Source: Actinobacteria bacterium UBA7422 | GTDB lineage: Bacteria; Actinomycetota; Actinomycetes; S36-B12 | Reading direction: 5' to 3' | Assembly: GCA_002469525.1 (NCBI GenBank) | Contig: DKME01000123.1 | Coordinates: 9,267-15,665, forward strand | Length of the DNA: 6,399 nt | In this document: positions 1 through 6,376 of the stretch, one piece after another | Numbering within the stretch: the first letter of the stretch is position 1 | Layout of the letters: the number at the start of each line of letters is the position of its first letter | Position numbers and translations under genes: made by a program | The notes under the pieces: model-generated | Seen by the model: the letters and a program-made list of their open reading frames with translations, nothing else | What the model was told of the DNA's origin: nothing | Database searches by the model: none

Positions 1-375
1 CCAACCGATGCCGCAAAACGGATCGTGCCCTCGGTGATTGAAGAACGCAGGAAAATCACAGACCTTCGTTCAAGGAACTCACGCGCGATCTCTAACTTAA
101 TTGATCTGAACTCGATGAAACTCAAAGACATTCGACATCGCATGAACCAGCGCGTTATCCACCTAATTGAAAGTGAATCAACTGCTATTGCACATCTTCG
201 TGCACAAATCAGGGCCCTCTCACCTGCCGCCACGCTCGAACGCGGCTATGCGATCGTGCAAGGCGAATCCGGTGAAATTATTCGGCAGGAATCCCAAGTG
301 AAAGTAGACCAAAGCGTTCTCATCAGGGTCAGTGTCGGTGAGTTCTCTGCAATTCGAATTATTAACACAAAGTAA
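1..375 (+). CDS. xseA: Exodeoxyribonuclease VII large subunit, C-terminal part (5'-truncated by window edge)
   Basis: This is the last 124 residues of XseA, the catalytic large subunit of exonuclease VII, which degrades single-stranded DNA to oligonucleotides together with XseB in the cytoplasm. The frame is open from the first base and begins PTDAAKRIVP, a stretch that in the family closes the catalytic domain (PTDAA followed by a basic residue). It continues through a long charged helical region (about residues 12-80) of the kind that binds XseB subunits. The hallmark ALSPAATLERGYAIV motif follows, then a short beta-rich tail ending in INTK. Full-length family members are about 400-450 residues, so roughly the last 30% is present and the true start lies upstream of the window. 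A GTG at position 25 is internal, not the start. The stop codon overlaps the ribosome binding site of xseB, as expected for an operon of partner subunits. Confidence 0.95.
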   Translation, partial: PTDAAKRIVPSVIEERRKITDLRSRNSRAISNLIDLNSMKLKDIRHRMNQRVIHLIESESTAIAHLRAQIRALSPAATLERGYAIVQGESGEIIRQESQVKVDQSVLIRVSVGEFSAIRIINTK

Positions 376-383
376 GGAATGAA

Positions 384-581
384 ATGGCTAAGAGCGAAGT
401 GATCGGATATGAGCAAGCAAGGGACGAACTTGCGGCAATCTCAACACAACTTGAAAGGGGAGGCCAGAGTTTAGAAGAGTCATTAGCCCTGTGGGAAAAA
501 GGTGAAGAATTGGCTCAAATTTGTGAGCAGTGGCTCACCGCTGCAAGCGAGCGCGTCACTCCACCACAGGAAGAGTCTTAA
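384..581 (+). CDS. xseB: Exodeoxyribonuclease VII small subunit
   Basis: The 65-residue product is XseB, the small helical subunit that coats the long helices of XseA in exonuclease VII. It shows the family core almost from end to end: GYEQARDELAAI near the N-terminus, then LERGGQSLEESLALWEKGEE and a helix running to residue 57. The short acidic, proline-containing tail (PPQEES) is variable in the family. The length is normal (60-85 residues). The ATG at 384 is preceded by AAGGA at 374-378, which overlaps the xseA stop codon and lies 5 nt from the start, so translation is tied to xseA (8-bp intergenic gap). The last 26 bp overlap the 3' end of the opposite-strand DUF4245 gene, so the C-terminal residues of both proteins are encoded by the same DNA. 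Confidence 0.95.
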   Translation: MAKSEVIGYEQARDELAAISTQLERGGQSLEESLALWEKGEELAQICEQWLTAASERVTPPQEES

Positions 582-1128
582 GCGACTCGACTGCTTCTTT
601 CAGCTCGACCAATTCCAAGGTGCCACTCACTACGGTTGTTGCCTTCGGTGTCACATTCACCATGGCTCGAGAGTTACCTCCGTCAAATATGAGCCAACTC
701 TGCCCAGAGATCGTTTCTTCCCCAGAGGCCGTCACTCCCAAAAGTTCATTAGAAAGAAATTTTTCGTCGGTAGTGGCGGACTGCGCAACCTGCAAATACT
801 CTTCGCTCGCGGTTACGAAACCGACATGCCAAACGGGTTCTGATTGTGAATACTGTGTTGGCTCCCAACGAACACTTGTCGCCCTCAATCCATCCAGTTC
901 CGGGATGACAACAGGGAAACTCGCCTGTGCGCTCGCTAGTGTGAAAGTTGAGATGGGATCAACCTCTCGGACCGGATCCGGATTTGGCGTACTGGTTAAC
1001 AACATGATTAGGCCAATAACGCCGAGCACCACGGCAAGTGAGAGAACCATGTCTCGCACGGTGTGTCGCATCCGCGCATTACGTTTTCCGGTAGGAACAG
1101 GCGTAGTCACAACCCAATAATGCTTCAT
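556..1128 (-). CDS. DUF4245 family single-pass membrane protein
   Basis: This 190-residue protein matches the actinobacterial DUF4245 family, whose function is unknown. Residues 1-26 form a basic cytoplasmic tail ending RMRHTVRDM. A single hydrophobic segment follows at about residues 27-45 (VLSLAVVLGVIGLIMLL), then an extracytoplasmic region of about 145 residues. That region shows family-like landmarks: a PVVIPELDGLRATSVRW stretch (72-88), VWHVGFVTASEEYLQVAQ (99-116), SGQSWLIFD (141-149) and GTLELVELKEAVESL near the end. There is no lipobox or cleavable signal, so it is probably an anchored cell-surface protein. Its position between xseB and glpX is the usual one for the family. The ATG at 1128 has no clear Shine-Dalgarno sequence. 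An alternative ATG at 1069-1071 (Met20, MRHTVRDM) would leave 171 residues and keep the membrane segment; I keep the longer form but the start is uncertain. The gene reads divergently from glpX and overlaps xseB by 26 bp. Confidence 0.85.
   Translation of the reverse strand: MKHYWVVTTPVPTGKRNARMRHTVRDMVLSLAVVLGVIGLIMLLTSTPNPDPVREVDPISTFTLASAQASFPVVIPELDGLRATSVRWEPTQYSQSEPVWHVGFVTASEEYLQVAQSATTDEKFLSNELLGVTASGEETISGQSWLIFDGGNSRAMVNVTPKATTVVSGTLELVELKEAVESLKTLPVVE
573..588 (+). terminator. Weak hairpin at the end of xseB
   Basis: GAGTC at 573-577 and GACTC at 584-588 can pair around a 6-nt loop that contains the xseB stop codon. The stem is only 5 bp, and downstream there is only a pyrimidine-rich run (CTTCTTT at 594-600) rather than a clean T tract. 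It could help end transcription of xseAB where this meets the converging DUF4245 gene, but it may be chance. Confidence 0.2.
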
Positions 1129-1157
1129 TACTCGACTTGTGGCTCACCCAACACCGC

Positions 1158-1163
1158 TACGCT
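1158..1163 (+). promoter_or_regulatory. Candidate -10 box for a leaderless glpX transcript
   Basis: TACGCT fits the actinobacterial -10 pattern TANNNT. It ends 6 nt before the ATG at 1170, so transcription would start at or next to the A of the start codon. No Shine-Dalgarno sequence precedes that ATG, which agrees with a leaderless message. A loose -35-like TTGTGG lies at 1137-1142 with a short 15-bp spacer. The site sits in the 41-bp region shared with the divergent DUF4245 gene. This is inferred from pattern and spacing only. Confidence 0.5.
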
Positions 1164-1169
1164 GTCGGC

Positions 1170-2198
1170 ATGGATTCAAGTGAGACCAACGAGAAGGTGG
1201 GACCCGAGCGGAATCTGGCCCTCGAACTAGTTCGCGCAACCGAAGCTGCAGCCATGGCCGCGGCTCGGTGGGTAGGGCGGGGTGACAAGAACGGTGCCGA
1301 CGGAGCCGCGGTCAATGCGATGCGCACCCTTGTCAGTGGGGTCTCCATGAACGGAATCGTGGTGATCGGCGAAGGGGAGAAAGACGAAGCTCCAATGCTG
1401 TTCAACGGTGAACAAATTGGCGACGGCACGGGTGCCGCAGCAGATGTTGCCGTTGACCCGATTGATGGCACCACACTCGCTGCAAAAGGAATGCCAAATG
1501 CGATTTCTGTAATCGCCGTTGCAGACCGCGGAACGATGTTTGATCCCAGCGCTGTTTTTTACATGAGGAAGCTCGTGGTCGGGCCTGAAGCAGCCGGCTC
1601 AATTGACATTGAGGCACCAACCGCATGGAACCTGGCACAAATTGCGAAAGCGAAAGGTGAATCGGTTTCCGAACTAACCGTATGCCTACTGGATCGACCG
1701 CGACATGACGCATTGGTTCGGGAGATTCGAGAAGCAGGTGCTCGCATTAAGTTCATCGTTGACGGTGACGTTGCCGGAGCTGTCATGGCCGCTCGACCAA
1801 ATACTGGGATCGATGTCTTGATGGGAATCGGTGGAACACCGGAAGGAATCATCGCGGCGTGCGCCATGACGGCTCTCGGTGGTGAGATCCAAGGAAAACT
1901 CTGGCCAACCAATGCAGCGGAGCGAGACAAAGCGATCAATGCGGGTCACGACCTTGACCGAATTTTGGATACACGGGACCTAGTAACGGGTGACAACAAC
2001 TTTTTCTGTGCGACAGGAATCACCGATGGTGAATTACTCCAAGGAGTCCGTTACAGCCATAATGGCCCAACTACGAATTCGATTGTCATGCGGAGCAAGA
2101 GCAAGACAATTCGTGAGATCAAGAGCGAGCACCACTACGCACCAAATTCACAGTATTCAACTGTAAATTCAACCCTCGACTTCACGGAACCCTTCTAG
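1170..2198 (+). CDS. glpX: Fructose-1,6-bisphosphatase class II
   Basis: GlpX removes the 1-phosphate of fructose 1,6-bisphosphate to give fructose 6-phosphate, the committed step of gluconeogenesis, in the cytoplasm and with divalent metal. It is normally the main or only FBPase in actinobacteria. The 342 residues match the family length. Visible motifs in order are GRGDKNGADGAAVNAMR (36-52), VIGEGEKDEAPML (65-77), the metal and phosphate motif AVDPIDGTT (94-102), KPRHDA-like DRPRHDA (175-181), DGDVAG (198-203) and GIGGTPEGIIAA (219-230). By comparison with E. coli GlpX, Asp44, Glu68, Asp96 and Glu225 correspond to its metal-site acids and Thr101 to the conserved Thr of the motif. I chose the ATG at 1170 over an in-frame TTG at 1137 because the family begins with the ERNLALELVRATE helix close to the N-terminus and because a -10-like box ends 6 nt upstream. 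The stop lies 2 bp before the next gene. Confidence 0.96.
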   Translation: MDSSETNEKVGPERNLALELVRATEAAAMAAARWVGRGDKNGADGAAVNAMRTLVSGVSMNGIVVIGEGEKDEAPMLFNGEQIGDGTGAAADVAVDPIDGTTLAAKGMPNAISVIAVADRGTMFDPSAVFYMRKLVVGPEAAGSIDIEAPTAWNLAQIAKAKGESVSELTVCLLDRPRHDALVREIREAGARIKFIVDGDVAGAVMAARPNTGIDVLMGIGGTPEGIIAACAMTALGGEIQGKLWPTNAAERDKAINAGHDLDRILDTRDLVTGDNNFFCATGITDGELLQGVRYSHNGPTTNSIVMRSKSKTIREIKSEHHYAPNSQYSTVNSTLDFTEPF

Positions 2199-2200
2199 GT

Positions 2201-4039
2201 ATGCCATCGGAATTTGCCAGGCGCCTGGCGAGTTTCGGCCCTGATATTCGACTGGGTCTCGACGACCTCGGCTTCACAGATCCAGATTCGGTTTACGCCA
2301 GCGTAATTGCCATTGCTGAACGGAACTACAGTGAACGCACCAAGAAACTCAAAGCCCGTGATCTAGCCCAGCCGGCCGATTGGTTTCAGAGTGAAAAAGC
2401 TGTCGGCTATGTCGCCTACACTGACCGGTTTGCAGGAGACCTCAATGGCGTGGCTAAGAGAATCCCTTATCTCAAATCCCTTGGAATCACCTATTTACAT
2501 TTGATGCCATTGCTGCAACCACGCCCCGGAGAAAATGACGGCGGATACGCGGTCATGAACTACCGCGAGGTCAACCCCGCAATTGGTTCCATGAAGGACT
2601 TAGCGGAACTAACGGAGAAACTTCACGACAACGAGATCACCCTCACTATTGATCTTGTCCTTAACCATGTTGCGCGTGAACACGAATGGGCGGTGCGAGC
2701 CGAAAACGGAGACCCTAAATATCAGGCTTACTTTTATGTATATCCAGATCGCGTGACACCTGACGAGTTCGAGGCGTGCCTGCCTGAAGTATTTCCCGAT
2801 TTTGCGCCGGGCAACTTCACATGGAGTGAGGAACTTCATGCCTGGGTATGGACCACTTTCAATTCGTATCAATGGGATGTCAACTGGTCGAACCCGGAAG
2901 TTCTCCTTGAATATTTGGACATTATTGGATTTCTGGCCAACCAAGGGGTCGACTGCCTGAGGTTAGACGCGATCGCCTTCATGTGGAAACGTTTAGGCAC
3001 CTCCTCGCAAAACCTGCCCGAAGTCCACAGCATTACTCAAATCCTGCGCGCATTTGCACGAATCGTTGCGCCCTCGCTTATTTTCCAAGCTGAAGCAATC
3101 GTCGGACCCCACGACATAGGCGCCTATCTCGGCAAGGGCAAATACGCGGGCAAGGTCAGTGACGTGGCGTATCACAATTCACTCATGGTTCAGATTTGGT
3201 CTGCGTTGGCAGCACGCGATTCCCGCCTCATGGAAGTTGCGCTTAACCGCTTTGAAGCACTTCCAGTTGGAACGACATGGACCACCTACCTGCGATGCCA
3301 TGACGATATCGGTTGGGCGATAGACGACTCTGATGCCAGCAGTCTTGGTTGGGACGGTTTTGGGCATCGATCGTTTCTCGCAAATTTTTACAGCGGAGGC
3401 TTTGAAGGTTCATTTGCTCGAGGTGAGGTTTTTCAATACAACCCAGAAACAGGCGATCGAAGGATTTCAGGTTCCACTGCGAGTTTGGCAGGACTTGAAA
3501 TCGCGATCCACAACCAAAACCAAGATCAGATAAACGAGGCAATCGATCGGATCGTTTTGGGTTACACAATTGTGTATGGCTTTGGTGGCCTGCCCTTGCT
3601 GTACATGGGAGATGAACTCGGTTTACTCAACGACCACTCGTATCGAGAGAATATCGAGGAGTCAGGTGACAACCGTTGGATGCACCGGCCGTACTTCCCG
3701 CAGGAAGACGGCCCTTACTCGACTTCGGTGGCACAAGAACTCACTCAGCGGCTCACACTCCTTGCGACAGCCCGAAAGGCCCTGCCAGCATTGCACGCGC
3801 GCCAAACTACGCGAGTCTCGTCCACGAGCGCTCCTGCCGTTTCATTTGTAACTCGAGAAGGTGAATTCGGGCAATTGCTCGAGATCTATAACGTTAGCGA
3901 AAACAACATAACTCTTGATCTGGCAGAACTTCCGTACCCAATAGAGCCCGTCGATCTCATTACGGGGCATTCTGTGGTTGTCACCGGAGACGCACTTCAC
4001 ATTCCGGCCTTTGCCGCATTCTGGGTCGGTCCGGCCTAA
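2201..4039 (+). CDS. Amylosucrase-type glycoside hydrolase family 13 enzyme
   Basis: This 612-residue protein resembles amylosucrase, which splits sucrose and transfers the glucosyl unit to an alpha-1,4-glucan, releasing fructose; some relatives simply hydrolyse sucrose. It has no signal peptide, so it is probably cytoplasmic. An N-terminal helical domain (about 1-60) precedes the (beta/alpha)8 barrel, and a short beta domain (about 540-612) ends it. Family motifs are DWFQSEKAVGYVAYTDRFAG (60-79), YLHLMPLL (98-105), GENDGGYAV (110-118), DLVLNH (151-156), WVWTTFNSYQWDVNWSNP (215-232), LRLDAIAFMWKRLGT (253-267), FQAEAI (295-300) and RCHDDIGW (365-372). Catalytic residues are predicted as Asp256 (nucleophile), Glu298 (acid/base) and Asp368, with His156, Asp113 and Tyr116 in the glucose pocket. 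Against the Neisseria polysaccharea enzyme, the position of Arg226 appears to be Pro195, which may affect polymer length. It starts 2 bp after glpX with only a distant GGA (2186-2188), suggesting translational coupling. Amylosucrase versus sucrose hydrolase cannot be settled from sequence. Confidence 0.88.
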   Translation: MPSEFARRLASFGPDIRLGLDDLGFTDPDSVYASVIAIAERNYSERTKKLKARDLAQPADWFQSEKAVGYVAYTDRFAGDLNGVAKRIPYLKSLGITYLHLMPLLQPRPGENDGGYAVMNYREVNPAIGSMKDLAELTEKLHDNEITLTIDLVLNHVAREHEWAVRAENGDPKYQAYFYVYPDRVTPDEFEACLPEVFPDFAPGNFTWSEELHAWVWTTFNSYQWDVNWSNPEVLLEYLDIIGFLANQGVDCLRLDAIAFMWKRLGTSSQNLPEVHSITQILRAFARIVAPSLIFQAEAIVGPHDIGAYLGKGKYAGKVSDVAYHNSLMVQIWSALAARDSRLMEVALNRFEALPVGTTWTTYLRCHDDIGWAIDDSDASSLGWDGFGHRSFLANFYSGGFEGSFARGEVFQYNPETGDRRISGSTASLAGLEIAIHNQNQDQINEAIDRIVLGYTIVYGFGGLPLLYMGDELGLLNDHSYRENIEESGDNRWMHRPYFPQEDGPYSTSVAQELTQRLTLLATARKALPALHARQTTRVSSTSAPAVSFVTREGEFGQLLEIYNVSENNITLDLAELPYPIEPVDLITGHSVVVTGDALHIPAFAAFWVGPA

Positions 4040-4042
4040 AGT
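4037..4042 (+). promoter_or_regulatory. Candidate -10 box for a leaderless fumarase transcript
   Basis: TAAAGT, whose TAA is also the stop codon of the amylosucrase-type gene, fits the TANNNT pattern and ends 6 nt before the GTG at 4049. There is no Shine-Dalgarno sequence before that GTG. A loose -35-like TTGCCG lies at 4011-4016, with a long 20-bp spacer. The spacing to the start codon is the same as at glpX, which strengthens both calls. The fumarase gene could thus have its own promoter in addition to read-through from glpX. Confidence 0.5.
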
Positions 4043-4048
4043 GTTCCC

Positions 4049-5707
4049 GTGAGTGAATTTCAATACAGTGACCTGCTCCCACTCGGATCTGACTCAACCC
4101 AGTACCGACTTCTCACAAATGAGGGTGTGAGCGTTGAGAAACTGGGGGGACACAACTTCCTTCGAGTTGAGTCAAGTGCTTTGACAAACCTAACTTTTGC
4201 CGCCATGCGAGATATCTCGCACCTGCTACGCAGCGATCACCTTGCCCAGCTCAAGAGAATTCTGGAGGATCCAGAAGCAAGTCCCAACGATCGCTTTGTG
4301 GCCCTGGATTTGCTCAAGAATGCAAACATTGCGGCCGGTGGGATTCTTCCAATGTGTCAGGACACGGGAACCGCAATAATTATGGGCAAGCGTGGCCAGT
4401 ACGTATTGACTTCAGGTCAGGACAGTGAAGATATTTCGCGCGGAGTATTTGATGCGTTCGAACAATTAAATTTGCGGTATTCGCAACTCTCCCCAATAAA
4501 TATGTGGGAAGAACGAAATACGGGGACAAACCTTCCGGCGCAAATCGAACTGTATTCCGATCCGTCCAAGAACTCGTCCTACGAATTTCTCTTCATGGCA
4601 AAAGGAGGTGGCAGTGCCAATAAGAGTTTCTTGTACCAGGAAACTGCGGCACTACTCAATCCCTCAAAGTTCAAGGCATTTCTCGATGAGAAATTGCGGG
4701 CAATCGGTACAGCTGCCTGCCCGCCATACCACCTTGCAATAGTCGTAGGTGGAACCAGTGCGGAGTACGCACTGAAGACCGCGAAACTTGCATCAGCCCA
4801 TTACCTTGACGGCTTGCCTATCCATGGATCACCCAACGGATACGGCTATCGGGATCTCGAAATGGAAAATGAAGTTTTTTTGCAAACACAAGAATTTGGA
4901 ATCGGTGCACAGTTTGGCGGCAAATATTTTTGCCACGATGTTCGGGTGATTCGACTACCGCGACATGGGGCTTCCTGCCCTGTCGCAATAGCTGTTTCTT
5001 GCTCTGCGGACCGCCAAGCTAAAGCGAAGATCACGCCCGAAGGAATTTTTCTAGAACAACTGGAAACCGAGCCAGCCCACTATTTGCCAGAAGTGGAAGA
5101 CACTCACCTCGACGACACCACCGTGCATATCAACTTAGATGCACCCATGAGCGAGGTCCGCGAGCAACTGAGTAAATTGCCGATTCGCACGCGCGTCTCA
5201 CTCACCGGTTCACTCGTAGTTGCACGTGATCTTGCACATGCACGTATTAAGGCCATGCTTGATCGAGGCGAGCCAATGCCCGAGTATCTGAAGAATCACG
5301 CCGTGTATTACGCGGGACCTGCAAAAACTCCCACCGGGATGGCATCTGGTTCGTTTGGTCCTACGACTGCCGGTCGAATGGATTCCTATGTCGACCAGTT
5401 TCAGAAAGCAGGCGGCTCCATGGTCATGCTCGCAAAAGGAAACCGCAGCAATGAAGTCACTCGAGCCTGCAAGGACAACGGAGGCTTTTACTTGGGTTCA
5501 ATCGGTGGGCCAGCTGCACGGCTCGCCCAAGACAACATTAAGAAAGTTGAAGTACTCGACTTCGCCGAACTTGGCATGGAAGCAGTCTGGAAAATCGATG
5601 TTGTTGACTTCCCCGCTTTCATCGTGGTCGACGACAAAGGAAATGACTTTTTCGCGGAAACCCTGCGGCCAATAGCCGCCAACATTCCAGTTGGACCACC
5701 AAAATAG
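4049..5707 (+). CDS. fumA: Fumarate hydratase class I, [4Fe-4S] dependent
   Basis: This 552-residue enzyme interconverts fumarate and L-malate in the TCA cycle. It is the oxygen-labile iron-sulfur type (E. coli FumA/FumB, about 548 residues), not the FumC type. The N-terminal alpha domain (about 10-335) carries three cluster cysteines: Cys103 in LPMCQDTGT, Cys224 in GTAACPPYHLA and Cys318 in AVSCSADRQAK. AKGGGSANKS (184-193) and VVGGTSAEYALK (232-243) are further family blocks. The C-terminal beta domain (about 350-545) contains LTGSLVVARDLAHAR, GPTTAGRMD (437-445) and LAKGNRS (461-467). Compared with the Leishmania class I enzyme, Asp105, His306, Arg393, Thr439, Arg443 and Lys463 fall at the substrate-binding and catalytic positions. 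The start is GTG, 9 bp after the upstream stop; the N-terminal FQYSDLLPLG fits the family, so no earlier start is needed. The gene ends 10 bp from the converging gene. The symbol follows E. coli usage. Confidence 0.96.
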   Translation: MSEFQYSDLLPLGSDSTQYRLLTNEGVSVEKLGGHNFLRVESSALTNLTFAAMRDISHLLRSDHLAQLKRILEDPEASPNDRFVALDLLKNANIAAGGILPMCQDTGTAIIMGKRGQYVLTSGQDSEDISRGVFDAFEQLNLRYSQLSPINMWEERNTGTNLPAQIELYSDPSKNSSYEFLFMAKGGGSANKSFLYQETAALLNPSKFKAFLDEKLRAIGTAACPPYHLAIVVGGTSAEYALKTAKLASAHYLDGLPIHGSPNGYGYRDLEMENEVFLQTQEFGIGAQFGGKYFCHDVRVIRLPRHGASCPVAIAVSCSADRQAKAKITPEGIFLEQLETEPAHYLPEVEDTHLDDTTVHINLDAPMSEVREQLSKLPIRTRVSLTGSLVVARDLAHARIKAMLDRGEPMPEYLKNHAVYYAGPAKTPTGMASGSFGPTTAGRMDSYVDQFQKAGGSMVMLAKGNRSNEVTRACKDNGGFYLGSIGGPAARLAQDNIKKVEVLDFAELGMEAVWKIDVVDFPAFIVVDDKGNDFFAETLRPIAANIPVGPPK

Positions 5708-5728
5708 CTATTTCTCACTAGAAACAGC
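5707..5728 (-). terminator. Candidate intrinsic terminator of the Rpf-like gene
   Basis: Read on the - strand, GCTGTTTCT (5728-5720) pairs with AGAAATAGC (5715-5707) across a 4-nt loop. This gives a 9-bp stem with one G-U wobble, followed by TATTTT. The stem and loop contain the TAG stop of the Rpf-like gene, and the T-rich tail lies in the last codons of the fumarase gene. On the + strand the wobble becomes an A-C mismatch and no T tract follows, so the hairpin favours termination of the - strand transcript, although it may also slow transcription of the fumarase message. Confidence 0.45.
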
Positions 5729-6326
5729 GACCGCGACCAGCATTCCAATGGTGTTTCCCATTACCCTTGCGCCACACCGTCCAGAAAGCACGGTCCTGCC
5801 AATAACGATTCCACTGATTCATCGGGGTTTTGCGAAGCTTCTGGACTAAGTCCACGGCGGCACTACCCATTTCCTTTTTCACTTCACGCTGCATGGTCCA
5901 CGTGACGCCCTGAGCAAGTGGCTTAGAAAATTGATAGGCCCCTTTGTAGTAGCCACCGGCTCCCGCCTTGTAGTGGTGGTGGGATTCGAGCTTGGACAAG
6001 CATTTGCGAATACCCTCTTTGGCCGGCATAAACCATTTCCCCTGGTACAAACTGGTCTCAAACCCGATCCGGTCATTCGATTCGGGAGACCCAAACGCAT
6101 GGGCGGTCTCCACTGCGATCCGAACTTTTCGCTGCGCGGATTTATCTGCGGCAGGATCATTTCCTTCGTCACCCTCGGGTATGGCCGGATCAGGCTCAAC
6201 AACAACTGGGTCGCTCGGCGCCGGTGGCAAGGTCTCGTCGGCTATGGCTGAAGTTGTTGGCATGGACAACGCAAAAGCCGCGGCTGCAATCACCGCGAGC
6301 CTTCCAACCTTTGCTAAACGACGCAC
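5718..6326 (-). CDS. Secreted Rpf/transglycosylase-like protein
   Basis: This 202-residue protein is probably exported and acts on peptidoglycan, but the exact activity is not proven. A signal peptide is clear: the basic start MRRLAKVGR, the hydrophobic LAVIAAAAFALSM, and likely cleavage after Ala29 (SAIA before DE). A proline- and acid-rich linker (about 30-62) follows. From about residue 104 the sequence resembles the lysozyme-like fold of actinobacterial resuscitation-promoting factors: IRKCLSKLESHHHY (106-119), then GGYYKGAYQFS (124-134). Glu114 is placed like the catalytic Glu of that fold. The C-terminal part WNRYWQDRAFWTVW (172-185) and HHWNAGRGRCF is rich in Trp, and Cys109 and Cys201 could form a disulfide. 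I chose the GTG at 6326 because GGAAGG lies 5 nt upstream and the signal peptide then starts at once; an in-frame TTG at 6380 would add 18 unlikely residues. It converges on the fumarase gene. Confidence 0.75.
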   Translation of the reverse strand: MRRLAKVGRLAVIAAAAFALSMPTTSAIADETLPPAPSDPVVVEPDPAIPEGDEGNDPAADKSAQRKVRIAVETAHAFGSPESNDRIGFETSLYQGKWFMPAKEGIRKCLSKLESHHHYKAGAGGYYKGAYQFSKPLAQGVTWTMQREVKKEMGSAAVDLVQKLRKTPMNQWNRYWQDRAFWTVWRKGNGKHHWNAGRGRCF

Positions 6327-6331
6327 ACGTA

Positions 6332-6337
6332 CCTTCC
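6332..6337 (-). promoter_or_regulatory. Shine-Dalgarno sequence fixing the start of the Rpf-like gene
   Basis: On the - strand GGAAGG lies 5 nt before the GTG at 6326. It is one of the two best ribosome binding sites in the window, with that of xseB. It decides in favour of this GTG over the upstream TTG at 6380, so the transcript has a real 5' leader here, unlike glpX and the fumarase gene. Confidence 0.65.
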
Positions 6338-6376
6338 ATTGACCGAACAAACAGGTACTACCGTGCCTTAAAAAAT

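Noticed and set aside
530..1120. A 196-codon + strand open frame opposite the DUF4245 gene
   Set aside because: It is rich in Ser, Thr and Arg without any recognisable motif. It is fully antisense to a protein with a clear membrane segment and family landmarks, and it overlaps the real xseB in another frame.
1137..1169. An upstream TTG start for glpX that would add 11 residues
   Set aside because: The added residues are not family-like, no ribosome binding site is present, and the ATG at 1170 has a -10-like box at leaderless spacing.
1559..1939. A 126-codon - strand open frame within glpX
   Set aside because: It is antisense to a highly conserved enzyme, has a composition typical of the reverse of a coding strand, and shows no motif.
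3243..3569. A 108-codon - strand open frame within the amylosucrase-type gene
   Set aside because: The translation has no domain or motif, there is no ribosome binding site, and it lies wholly inside a well-supported gene.
5931..6342. Two overlapping + strand open frames opposite the Rpf-like gene
   Set aside because: Both are antisense to a protein with a convincing signal peptide, ribosome binding site and domain, and neither has a recognisable sequence.
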